Positions 1-5,647 of a stretch of DNA of 7,196 nt are shown here, in pieces. This DNA is from Actinomycetes bacterium (GTDB lineage Bacteria > Actinomycetota > Acidimicrobiia > Acidimicrobiales > JAKAOS01): NCBI GenBank assembly GCA_021790615.1, contig JAJYGW010000025.1:1-7196 (forward strand), in the 5' to 3' direction. Every line of letters begins with the position of its first letter. The first letter of the stretch is position 1. The translations under genes and the position numbers were made by a program. The notes under the pieces were generated by a model. It had not been told where the DNA came from, ran no database searches, and saw nothing but the letters and a program-made list of their open reading frames with translations.

Positions 1-282
1 CGCTTCAATGACCTCTGGGGCGTCCGAGGGATGGCGCGGGGCGCGATCGTCGTCGTCTGCTCGGACGGCTGGGACCGGGGCGACCCGGAGCTGCTCGGTG
101 CGGAGATGGCGCGGCTACACCGGGTCACGCACCGGGTGGTCTGGGTGAACCCCCTCAAGGCGAGCCCGGGCTACGCCCCGCTCGCTCGCGGGATGGCAGC
201 GGCCCTTCCGAGCGTTGACGCCTTCGTGGAGGGTCACTCGCTCGAGTCGTTGGAGGCGCTGGCCGAGGTCATCGGGCAGTGA
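1..282 (+). CDS. coxE: CoxE-like VWA domain protein, C-terminal part (5' end outside window)
   Basis: The reading frame is open from base 1 and ends at TGA 280-282, giving 93 visible residues; the N-terminus lies upstream of the window. The peptide has the typical end of CoxE-type von Willebrand A proteins: an RFNDLWG-like entry, a hydrophobic strand followed by CSDGWDRGDPELL, then RVVWVNPL, GYAPLARGM and ALPSVDAF. In the cox system of aerobic carboxydotrophs, CoxE works with the MoxR-type AAA+ ATPase CoxD in maturing the active site of the molybdenum CO dehydrogenase large subunit; it is cytoplasmic or membrane-associated and not catalytic. The internal ATG at 31 is not the true start, because conserved family sequence continues before it. 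The following xdhC, mocA and coxG genes support the assignment. A related VWA protein serving another molybdenum hydroxylase remains possible. Confidence 0.9.
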   Translation, partial: RFNDLWGVRGMARGAIVVVCSDGWDRGDPELLGAEMARLHRVTHRVVWVNPLKASPGYAPLARGMAAALPSVDAFVEGHSLESLEALAEVIGQ

Positions 283-315
283 CCGGCGCCCGGTGCCCGG
301 CGCGAACCGGACGTA

Positions 316-323
316 GGGAGGAG
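316..323 (+). promoter_or_regulatory. Ribosome binding site deciding the xdhC start
   Basis: The sequence GGGAGGAG covers 316-323. The AGGAG core (319-323) lies 5 bases before the ATG at 329, an ideal spacing. It physically overlaps the alternative in-frame GTG at 323, which therefore cannot use it. This favours ATG 329 as the start. Confidence 0.75.
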
Positions 324-328
324 TGGCG

Positions 329-1618
329 ATGAGAGAGGTCCTGGGTGACGTCGCTCGCTGGCGGTCCGAGGGAGCCGCAGTGGCCCTCGCGCGTGTGGTC
401 GGGGTGGAGGGGTCCGGGCCACGCGATCCCGGTGCGGCCATGGCCGTCTCGGCGGACGGCCGCGTGGCCGGCTCGGTGTCCGGAGGCTGTGTCGAGGGCG
501 CGGTCGTCGAGAGCGCGCAGGCTGCCCTCGCCGACGGGCGTGTCCGCCTGGAGACCTTCGGCTACTCCGACGACGAGGCGTTCGCCGTCGGGCTCACCTG
601 CGGGGGGACGCTCCGGATCCTCGTCACACCCGCCGTCACCCCCGTGCACGATGCGCTTGCCCGGTCGCTCGCGACCGAGGAGCCAGTGGTGCTCGCGACC
701 GTGGTCGGCCTCGGCGAGCCGGGCGGAGCAGGCGACGCAGGCGCGGGTGTCGCGGGGGCCGGTGCCACACGAGCGGCTGTGACCGAGGCGGGTGCCACCG
801 AGGCGCCCGCCGCCGACTGGGCCTACGAGCCGGACGACGAGGAGCTCTCGCCCGAGGGGAGCGCGGGGCGTGCACCGCTCGGTCGGATCGAGCGGGGTGC
901 CGTGCTGCTCGTGCATGCCGACGGGGAGGTCGACGGTGGGCTCGGTGACGCGGGGCTGGACCGCGTCGTCACCCGGGACGCGCTCGGTGCGCTCGCCACG
1001 GGGACGAGCGTGACGAGGCACTACGGTCGGCACGGCCAAGCACGGGCGCGCGACGTCGAGGTGTTCCTCGAGGTCTTCGCGCCGCCCCCGAAGATGGTCA
1101 TCTTCGGGGCAGTGGACTTCACGGCGGCGCTCGCGCGGGTCGCCAAGGTCCTCGGCTATCGCGTGACGGTCTGCGATGCCCGACCGGTGTTCGCCACCCG
1201 GGACCGGTTCCCGATGGCCGACGAGGTCGTGGTGGACTGGCCCGACCGCTTCCTCCGGGCGCGTGGTGCGGAGCTCTCGGCGCGCGACGCCGTCTGCGTG
1301 CTCACCCACGACCCGAAGTTCGACGTCCCGGCGATCCGCGCGGCACTCGCGACCGGAGTGGGCTACCTCGGTGCGATGGGCTCTCGGCGGACCCACGTGG
1401 AGCGGACGCGACGGCTCGTGGAGGCGGGGGTTGCGCCGGGCGACCTCGACCGGGTCATGGGGCCGATCGGCATCGACATCGGCGCACGCACCCCCGAGGA
1501 GACGGCGATCTCGATCTGTGCGGAGATCATCGCGCTGCGAACGGGACGCCCGACGGTCTCGCTCCGTGATCGCGAGGGCCCGATCCACCAGCCCCAACCC
1601 GTCTCCGCCGCCCACTGA
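329..1618 (+). CDS. xdhC: XdhC/CoxF-family molybdenum cofactor insertion protein
   Basis: A 429-residue XdhC/CoxI-family protein. These proteins bind molybdenum cofactor, protect it while it is sulfurated, and hand it to xanthine dehydrogenase or CO dehydrogenase type enzymes in the cytoplasm. The N-terminal XdhC_CoxI domain (about 5-105) shows GSGPRDPGAAM (28-38), GSVSGGCVEGAVV (48-60, with conserved Cys54) and GLTCGGTLRILV (88-99, Cys91). The C-terminal Rossmann-type XdhC_C domain (about 254-405) shows MVIFGAVDFTAAL (256-268), VCDARPVFAT (281-290), LTHDPKFD (325-332), GAMGSRRTH (348-356) and the family-typical GPIGIDIGARTPEETA (378-393). Residues about 129-185 are an Ala/Gly/Glu-rich, probably disordered insert between the domains. 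The usual G-x-G of the Rossmann loop reads GAVD here, a form I recall from other actinobacterial members. ATG 329 is preferred over GTG 323 because of the ribosome binding site. In a cox cluster this corresponds to CoxF or CoxI. Confidence 0.94.
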   Translation: MREVLGDVARWRSEGAAVALARVVGVEGSGPRDPGAAMAVSADGRVAGSVSGGCVEGAVVESAQAALADGRVRLETFGYSDDEAFAVGLTCGGTLRILVTPAVTPVHDALARSLATEEPVVLATVVGLGEPGGAGDAGAGVAGAGATRAAVTEAGATEAPAADWAYEPDDEELSPEGSAGRAPLGRIERGAVLLVHADGEVDGGLGDAGLDRVVTRDALGALATGTSVTRHYGRHGQARARDVEVFLEVFAPPPKMVIFGAVDFTAALARVAKVLGYRVTVCDARPVFATRDRFPMADEVVVDWPDRFLRARGAELSARDAVCVLTHDPKFDVPAIRAALATGVGYLGAMGSRRTHVERTRRLVEAGVAPGDLDRVMGPIGIDIGARTPEETAISICAEIIALRTGRPTVSLRDREGPIHQPQPVSAAH

Positions 1619-1624
1619 CCCGCC

Positions 1625-2275
1625 GTGGCGACGGCTGCGACGGTGGTGCTGGCAGCGGGGGGTGGGCAGCGCTTCCGCTCGGGTTCCGGCGGGCACAAGC
1701 TGCTCGCACTGCTCGACGGTCGTCCACTGGTCTGTTTCGCTGTCGAGGCCGCCCTCTCGGCGGGTGCCGACGAGACCGTCGTGGTCACCGGCTCGGTCGA
1801 GCTCGCCGGCCACCTCCCTCCCGAGGTCACCGTCCTCGAGAACGCGTCCTGGGCCGAGGGCCAGGCGACCTCGCTCGCCGTCGCGCTCGACTGGTGCCGG
1901 CGCCAGGGGCACGCAACCGCGGTGATCGGCCTCGGCGACGCGCCCGGGATCCCGGGAGCGGCATGGCGCGCACTGCTCGACGTGCGAGCGCCGCTCGCGG
2001 TTGCCACCTTCGCAGGCAGGCGACATCCGCCCGTTCGTCTCGAGCGCAGCGTCTGGGGAGCTGTACCGGTGGTGGGTGACGAGGGCGCGCGCGGCCTGCT
2101 GCGGTCGCCCGACGTGGTGGAGGTTCCCTGTCCCGGCGCGGCGGCCGACGTCGACACCGTCGAGGACCTCGCGCGGGTCGCACCCCTCCTCCGTCGGGAG
2201 AGCGGGACGGCAGTGGCGCATCGGCTGTCGCGCCCGGGGTCCAGCTCCGGCTCCGGTGCGCTCGGCGGGGGGTGA
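1625..2275 (+). CDS. mocA: MocA/MobA-like molybdenum cofactor nucleotidyltransferase
   Basis: A 216-residue NTP-transferase (MobA-like, GT-A fold). It probably transfers CMP from CTP to molybdopterin-Mo, making the cytosine dinucleotide cofactor used by xanthine dehydrogenase/CO dehydrogenase family enzymes. The nucleotide-binding loop LAAGGGQRF (9-17) is followed by Lys25 (GGHKLL), replacing the textbook LAAGxSxRMG-x-K. Further family signs are ENASWAEGQATSL (72-84), GLGDAPGI (102-109, Asp105 probably metal-binding) and DVDTVEDL (175-182), the standard terminal metal-site motif. The last 25 or so residues are a Ser/Gly-rich tail without family likeness. The gene begins with GTG 6 bases after the xdhC stop, with no Shine-Dalgarno sequence, so it is probably translated by coupling to xdhC. 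Cytidylyl rather than guanylyl specificity is inferred from the xdhC and cox neighbours, not from the sequence alone. Confidence 0.9.
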   Translation: MATAATVVLAAGGGQRFRSGSGGHKLLALLDGRPLVCFAVEAALSAGADETVVVTGSVELAGHLPPEVTVLENASWAEGQATSLAVALDWCRRQGHATAVIGLGDAPGIPGAAWRALLDVRAPLAVATFAGRRHPPVRLERSVWGAVPVVGDEGARGLLRSPDVVEVPCPGAAADVDTVEDLARVAPLLRRESGTAVAHRLSRPGSSSGSGALGGG

Positions 2276-2280
2276 GCCCG

Positions 2281-2293
2281 CCAGCTTCGCTGG
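2281..2293 (+). repeat. Short hairpin immediately after mocA
   Basis: CCAGC-TTC-GCTGG is a perfect 5-bp stem with a 3-base loop, extendable by a G-T and a C-G pair. It starts 5 bases after the mocA stop codon. No U-run follows, so it is not a classical intrinsic terminator. It shares the core CAGCTYCGCTG with the hairpin after coxG. A role in mRNA stability or weak termination is possible but unproven. Confidence 0.4.
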
Positions 2294-2326
2294 TGTGCAG
2301 GCTAGGTTGACTGCGCAGGTGTCGAC

Positions 2327-2332
2327 GGGAGG
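2327..2332 (+). promoter_or_regulatory. Ribosome binding site of coxG
   Basis: GGGAGG sits 5 bases before the ATG at 2338. It confirms that start, which also matches the normal beginning of the SRPBCC/CoxG fold (MELHNEF). Confidence 0.75.
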
Positions 2333-2337
2333 CGCAG

Positions 2338-3285
2338 ATGGAGCTACACAACGAGTTCACGGTGCGGACACCGGTCGAGGAGGCCTGGCGGATCCTGACC
2401 GACCTGGAGCGCATCGCGCCCTGCATGCCCGGCGCGCGCCTCACCGAGGTGGAGGGGGACGACTACCGCGGCAGCGTCAAGGTGAAGGTCGGGCCCATCA
2501 CGGCCGAGTACCGAGGTGTCGCGCGCTTCCTCGAACAAGACGAGGAGGCCCGCCGAGCGGTGCTGCGTGCCGAGGGGCGCGACACGAGGGGCCAGGGGAA
2601 TGCGAACGCCACGATCACGGCGACGCTCGTCGCGGAGGGCTCGGCGACGAAGGTCACGGTGGAGACCGACCTCGCGATCACGGGCCGGGTCGCGCAGTTC
2701 GGCCGCGGCGTTCTTGCCGACGTGAGCGGGAAGCTGCTGGGCCAGTTCGTCGACTGCCTGGAGAGGACCGTCCTGGTCGGGCCAGCCGCTCCCGCCGACG
2801 CGGTGGTGGCCGGCGCCGGGACCGATCCCGTCGGCGATGCCGTGGCGCCCGGGACGACCGGCGAGTCCGGCACGGAGGGCACGGCTCCGGGTGAGGCCGA
2901 CGGTTCGGCTGCCGCGGCCAGCGCGAAACGCGCCGCGGCGAGCCGGTCGCGGAGCCGGGCCAAGACCACCACCGAGACGCCCGTGCCGGGCACCGAGGTG
3001 CCGGTCCCTGCCGGCGAGGCGGCGGCACCGGGAGCCGGACCGTCCGCGGACGTGGCCGGGGCCGGTGAGGCCGGGCGGAAGGACGCCGCCGGAGCGCACG
3101 AGGCGAGCGAGTCCGCTCCGACTGCTGGCGCAGGACCACGCTCGATCGCAGCACCAGAGACCGAGCCGGTCAACCTCTTGGAGGTGGCCGGCACACCGGT
3201 GCTCCGTCGCCTCGTGCCGGTGCTCGTGGGGCTTCTCGGTGCCGGGCTCGTCCTGTGGCTCGTCGGCCGGCGCCGGGGTCGGTGA
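2338..3285 (+). CDS. coxG: CoxG-like SRPBCC protein with disordered linker and C-terminal membrane anchor
   Basis: A 315-residue protein. Residues 1-147 form a CoxG/SRPBCC domain: MELHNEFTVRTPVEEAW at the N-terminus, LTDLERIAPCMPGARL (20-35), GSVKVKVGPITAEYRG (45-60) and the terminal helix FGRGVLADVSGKLLGQFVDCL (within 121-141). Residues about 148-284 are rich in Ala, Gly, Pro, Glu and Thr and look disordered, with a basic patch around 200-215 (KRAAASRSRSRAK). Residues 292-309 form a hydrophobic helix followed by GRRRGR, a positive-inside membrane anchor with the bulk in the cytoplasm. CoxG recruits CO dehydrogenase to the membrane in Oligotropha, and the Mycobacterium smegmatis homologue has been reported to carry menaquinone to the enzyme. 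The layout here fits a quinone shuttle on a flexible tether. The gene lies 62 bases after mocA and has its own ribosome binding site. The specific partner enzyme is not in the window. Confidence 0.9.
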   Translation: MELHNEFTVRTPVEEAWRILTDLERIAPCMPGARLTEVEGDDYRGSVKVKVGPITAEYRGVARFLEQDEEARRAVLRAEGRDTRGQGNANATITATLVAEGSATKVTVETDLAITGRVAQFGRGVLADVSGKLLGQFVDCLERTVLVGPAAPADAVVAGAGTDPVGDAVAPGTTGESGTEGTAPGEADGSAAAASAKRAAASRSRSRAKTTTETPVPGTEVPVPAGEAAAPGAGPSADVAGAGEAGRKDAAGAHEASESAPTAGAGPRSIAAPETEPVNLLEVAGTPVLRRLVPVLVGLLGAGLVLWLVGRRRGR

Positions 3286-3932
3286 GGGCTGGCAGCTCCG
3301 CTGCCGACCGAGTGGGGGACCCGGACGGGAGCGTGGCACGCGGGGGGCATGGCGACCGGTCGACATCGGCCGGCGAGCTCGTTGGTGCGGCTGACGTGGA
3401 CCTCGTTACCGTGCTGCTCGGACGCCGGCCGGCTGCACGGTTCCGGGTGGTCCGCCGTGGGGCAGGCGGGGTCCCGGCGGTGATCGAGAACGTGCCGTTC
3501 TGCGACGACGGGCGGCCGATGCCCACGCGCTACTGGCTGGTCGACCCGGGCCTCGTGGCGGCCGTCGGGCGGCTCGAGGCGACCGGCGGAGTGCGGTTGG
3601 CGGAACGTGCGGTCGACCCGGTGGCGCTCGAGGACGCCCATCGGCGCTACGCCGCGCTGCGGAGCGCAGCGGTACCCCGAGGACATCCCCGGCCATGGCC
3701 GAGCGGGGGGGTCGGCGGGACTCGTGTCGGCGTGAAGTGCCTGCACGCCCATCTCGCCTGGCATCTTGCCGGCGGGGCCGACCCGGTCGGGTCGTGGGTC
3801 GTCGCCCAGCTCGAGGAGTCGGGGGCGGTAGCGGCGCTTCGTGCGCTCGGACCCCTCTCTGGCTCGGATCGCGAGGTCGCGCCCCCGGAGCTGGCCCTCA
3901 TGCCCCGCCACCCGGCTCCCTGTTCCCCGTGA
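3282..3932 (+). CDS. DUF501 domain protein
   Basis: A 216-residue protein from the chosen GTG. DUF501 hallmarks are visible from about residue 38: LLGRRPAARFRVVRRG, GVPAVIENVPFCDDG, then PMPTRYWLVDPGLVAAVGRLEATGG (Tyr84-Trp-Leu), a helix ALEDAHRRYAALR, and VGVKCLHAHLAWHLAGGADPVG (KCLH at 152-155). The molecular function of the family is unknown; Mycobacterium tuberculosis Rv1025 is a member and lies directly before ppx2. The same coupling is seen here, since its TGA overlaps the ppx GTG by 4 bases. The start is uncertain. GTG 3282 overlaps the coxG stop (GTGA), but in-frame GTGs at 3312, 3333 and 3396 also exist, none has a good Shine-Dalgarno sequence, and GC at third codon positions is low before about 3396. 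The first 38 residues show no family likeness and may not be translated. Confidence 0.85.
   Translation: MRAGSSAADRVGDPDGSVARGGHGDRSTSAGELVGAADVDLVTVLLGRRPAARFRVVRRGAGGVPAVIENVPFCDDGRPMPTRYWLVDPGLVAAVGRLEATGGVRLAERAVDPVALEDAHRRYAALRSAAVPRGHPRPWPSGGVGGTRVGVKCLHAHLAWHLAGGADPVGSWVVAQLEESGAVAALRALGPLSGSDREVAPPELALMPRHPAPCSP
3291..3305 (+). repeat. Short hairpin immediately after coxG
   Basis: GGCAGC-TCC-GCTGCC is a perfect 6-bp stem with a 3-base loop, starting 5 bases after the coxG stop, the same offset as the hairpin after mocA. No U-run follows. If the DUF501 gene really starts at 3282, this element lies inside its coding region; if it acts as a terminator or processing site, a downstream start for DUF501 becomes more likely. 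Confidence 0.4.
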
Positions 3933-4996
3933 CGAGATCGATCGGAGCTGGGGAGGATGCCTCCCGACTGGGCGTCGACGCGCCGTCGACCGTGGCGGCC
4001 GTGGCCGCGATCGACTGCGGCACCAACTCCACGCGCCTGCTCGTCCTCGGCACAACCGGTCAGCCGCTCGTTCGCCTGATGGAGGTGACTCGCCTCGGCG
4101 ATCGGGTCGACGCCACGGGGCGGCTCTCCGAGCAGGCCATCTTGCGCACGCTGCACACGCTCGAGCGTTACCGGGAGGTGATGGACGCGCACGGCGTCGT
4201 CAGGGCGCGCGCGACTGCGACCTCCGCAGCCCGGGACGCGAGGAACGCAGAGGAGTTCTTCGATCGTGCCGAGGTGGTGCTCGGCGTGCGCCCGGTGCTG
4301 TTGAGTGGCCACGCCGAGGGTGAGCTGTCCTTCGCCGGTGCCGCGGGTGGCCTACCTACGGGCTTGCCTGCGGTCGAAGGGGATCCGTTGGTCGTCGTCG
4401 ACGTGGGCGGGGGCTCGACCGAGCTGGTCGTCGGGACACAGGCGGCGGGGGCGAGCCGGGTCCGCTCGGTGCCGGTCGGGTGCGTGCGGGTGAGCGAGCG
4501 CTTCTTCCACCACGACCCCCCCTGGCCGGCCGAGCTGGTGGCGGCTCGGCGGGAGGTGGACGCGCGCCTCGAGGGAGCGGTCGCCGATCTCGGGCTCGGA
4601 CCCTCCGGATCCCGCGGGGGGGCGTCATCGCCCACCGGAACGGCCGGGGCAGCGCCGCTGGTGATCGGGACTGCCGGCACGGTCACCTCGCTTGCCGCGC
4701 TGGACCTCGCCCTCGACACCTACGACCCCAGTCGCGTCCACGGGCACCAGCTCGCGAGCACCACGGTCCGGCAGTGGCTGGAGCGTCTCGCCGGGGAGCC
4801 GCCCGAGGCACGGGCTGCCCACGCCGGTCTCGCACCGGCCCGTGTCCCGACCATCGTCGGGGGTGCGGTGGTGGTCGAGTCCGTGCTCCGCGCGCTCGGG
4901 GCCCCGGGTCTCGTGGTCTCGGAGTCGGACATCCTCGACGGCTTGGCGGAGCAGCTCCTGGCGGAGCTCCGTGCGAGTGGGCACCCCGATGAGTAG
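3929..4996 (+). CDS. ppx: Ppx/GppA family exopolyphosphatase / guanosine pentaphosphate phosphohydrolase
   Basis: A 355-residue member of the Ppx/GppA (actin/ASKHA-like) family, of the short two-domain type found in actinobacteria. It hydrolyses inorganic polyphosphate and/or pppGpp in the cytoplasm, linking phosphate storage to the stringent response; the substrate cannot be decided here. Family motifs in order are AAIDCGTNSTRLLVL (26-40, phosphate loop 1), ATSAARDARN (97-106), SGHAEGELSFAGA (126-138, Glu130 the probable catalytic base), VVVDVGGGSTELVVG (155-169, phosphate loop 2), GTAGTVTSLAAL (247-258) and a C-terminal VGGAVVVESVLRAL. GTG 3929 overlaps the DUF501 stop as GTGA, suggesting coupling. 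It gives about 25 residues before the conserved core, so GTG 3992 or 4001 could be the true start, but neither has a ribosome binding site. The GGGGAGG at 3950-3956 leads only to an out-of-frame ATG. Confidence 0.93.
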   Translation: MTRSIGAGEDASRLGVDAPSTVAAVAAIDCGTNSTRLLVLGTTGQPLVRLMEVTRLGDRVDATGRLSEQAILRTLHTLERYREVMDAHGVVRARATATSAARDARNAEEFFDRAEVVLGVRPVLLSGHAEGELSFAGAAGGLPTGLPAVEGDPLVVVDVGGGSTELVVGTQAAGASRVRSVPVGCVRVSERFFHHDPPWPAELVAARREVDARLEGAVADLGLGPSGSRGGASSPTGTAGAAPLVIGTAGTVTSLAALDLALDTYDPSRVHGHQLASTTVRQWLERLAGEPPEARAAHAGLAPARVPTIVGGAVVVESVLRALGAPGLVVSESDILDGLAEQLLAELRASGHPDE

Positions 4997-5006
4997 TCTT
5001 CGCTGC

Positions 5007-5022
5007 AGCCCGGGAGCCCGGG
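5007..5022 (+). repeat. Tandem 8-bp duplication AGCCCGGG x2
   Basis: Two exact adjacent copies of AGCCCGGG lie in the 36-base gap between ppx and the acetyltransferase gene, directly before its ribosome binding site. Each copy contains the self-complementary CCCGGG. It may simply be a replication-slippage product in GC-rich spacer. Confidence 0.5.
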
Positions 5023-5025
5023 GGA
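5020..5025 (+). promoter_or_regulatory. Ribosome binding site of the RimJ-like gene
   Basis: GGGGGA lies 7 bases before the ATG at 5033 and partly overlaps the tandem AGCCCGGG repeat. It supports ATG 5033 as the start. Confidence 0.55.
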
Positions 5026-5032
5026 CGATCGG

Positions 5033-5647
5033 ATGACGAGGTTGACCTGGGGCCAGTCCCTCGAGCTGCGCGGGAGGCGGGTCCTGTTGCGACCCGAGCG
5101 CCCCGAGGACTTCGACGCGTGGGCCGAGGTCCGCATCCGGTGCGCGGCATGGCTCACGAAGTGGGAGCCCCTCCCACTCCCGGGCCAGGCGGAGATCGAC
5201 CGGCATGGCTTCGCCGTGCGCTGCTCGGCGCGAGATCGCGAGCGTCAGCTCGGTACCGCGTATGCGTTCGGGATCTTCGTCGGGGGCCGGTTCGCGGGCG
5301 AGATCAATCTCTCGTCGGTCCAGCGCGGCCCGTTCCAGAGCGGGTACGTCGGGTACTGGATCGATGAGGCGCTCGCCGGGCACGGGTACATGCCGGAGTC
5401 GGTCGTGGTGCTCCTCCGCTACTCGTTCGAGGACCTGGGCCTGCACCGGGTGCAGATCTCCATCATCCCGCGCAACCACGCCAGCCGGCGGGTGGTGGAG
5501 AAGCTCGGCCTTCGCGCGGAGGGTGTGGCGGAGCGATACCTGGAGATCAACGGCGTCTGGGAGGACCACGTGCGGTTTGCGATGACGGTGGAGGAGTGGT
5601 TCGAGCGGCGCAGCGCGCTACTCGACGCCTGGGTGACCCGACCATGA
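5033..5647 (+). CDS. RimJ/RimL-type GNAT N-acetyltransferase
   Basis: A 204-residue GNAT protein of the RimJ/RimL (Acetyltransf_3) kind, which moves acetyl from acetyl-CoA to the N-terminal amine of a protein (ribosomal proteins in E. coli) in the cytoplasm. It starts with GRRVLLRPERPEDFDAW (14-30), carries the WLTKWEP segment (40-46) typical of actinobacterial RimJ-like proteins, then GRFAGEINLS (85-94). The acetyl-CoA loop is GYWIDEALAGHGYMPESV (107-124), and the late motif is HRVQISIIPRNHASRRVVEKLGL (within 138-160, with Asn148 and Ser151) followed by EGVAERYLEINGVWEDH. Length and motif order are normal. Its stop overlaps a weak ATG at 5644. The native substrate is unknown: ribosomal protein, elongation factor and small-molecule acetylation all occur in this family, so I do not give the rimJ symbol. 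Confidence 0.88.
   Translation: MTRLTWGQSLELRGRRVLLRPERPEDFDAWAEVRIRCAAWLTKWEPLPLPGQAEIDRHGFAVRCSARDRERQLGTAYAFGIFVGGRFAGEINLSSVQRGPFQSGYVGYWIDEALAGHGYMPESVVVLLRYSFEDLGLHRVQISIIPRNHASRRVVEKLGLRAEGVAERYLEINGVWEDHVRFAMTVEEWFERRSALLDAWVTRP

Noticed and set aside
323..328. GTG 323 as xdhC start
   Set aside because: The Shine-Dalgarno core AGGAG overlaps this codon, and ATG 329 has the proper spacing.
283..328. GC-rich repeats (CCGG, CCCGG) after coxE as a terminator hairpin
   Set aside because: Only 4-bp self-complementary pieces can be formed and no U-run follows. It is ordinary GC-rich spacer before the xdhC ribosome binding site.
269..2221. 650-codon open frame on the minus strand across xdhC and mocA
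   Set aside because: It is the antisense shadow of two well-supported genes in very GC-rich DNA. The peptide is rich in Arg, His, Gly and Asp and has no recognisable domain.
2303..2308. TAGGTT as a -10 promoter hexamer before coxG
   Set aside because: It fits TANNNT, but no -35-like sequence stands at the right distance, and such hexamers are expected by chance. Readthrough from upstream is equally likely.
3695..3928. N-terminal extension of ppx back to ATG 3695
   Set aside because: It would overlap most of the C-terminal half of DUF501, and the added residues are Arg/Gly/Pro-rich without Ppx likeness. GTG 3929 at the 4-base overlap is more economical.
2463..4055. 530-codon open frame on the minus strand across coxG, DUF501 and the start of ppx
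   Set aside because: Its composition is Arg/Pro/Ser-rich and shows no family motifs, while the opposite strand carries three convincing genes.
4994..4999. TAGTCT as a -10 hexamer between ppx and the RimJ-like gene
   Set aside because: It overlaps the ppx stop codon and lacks a -35 partner.
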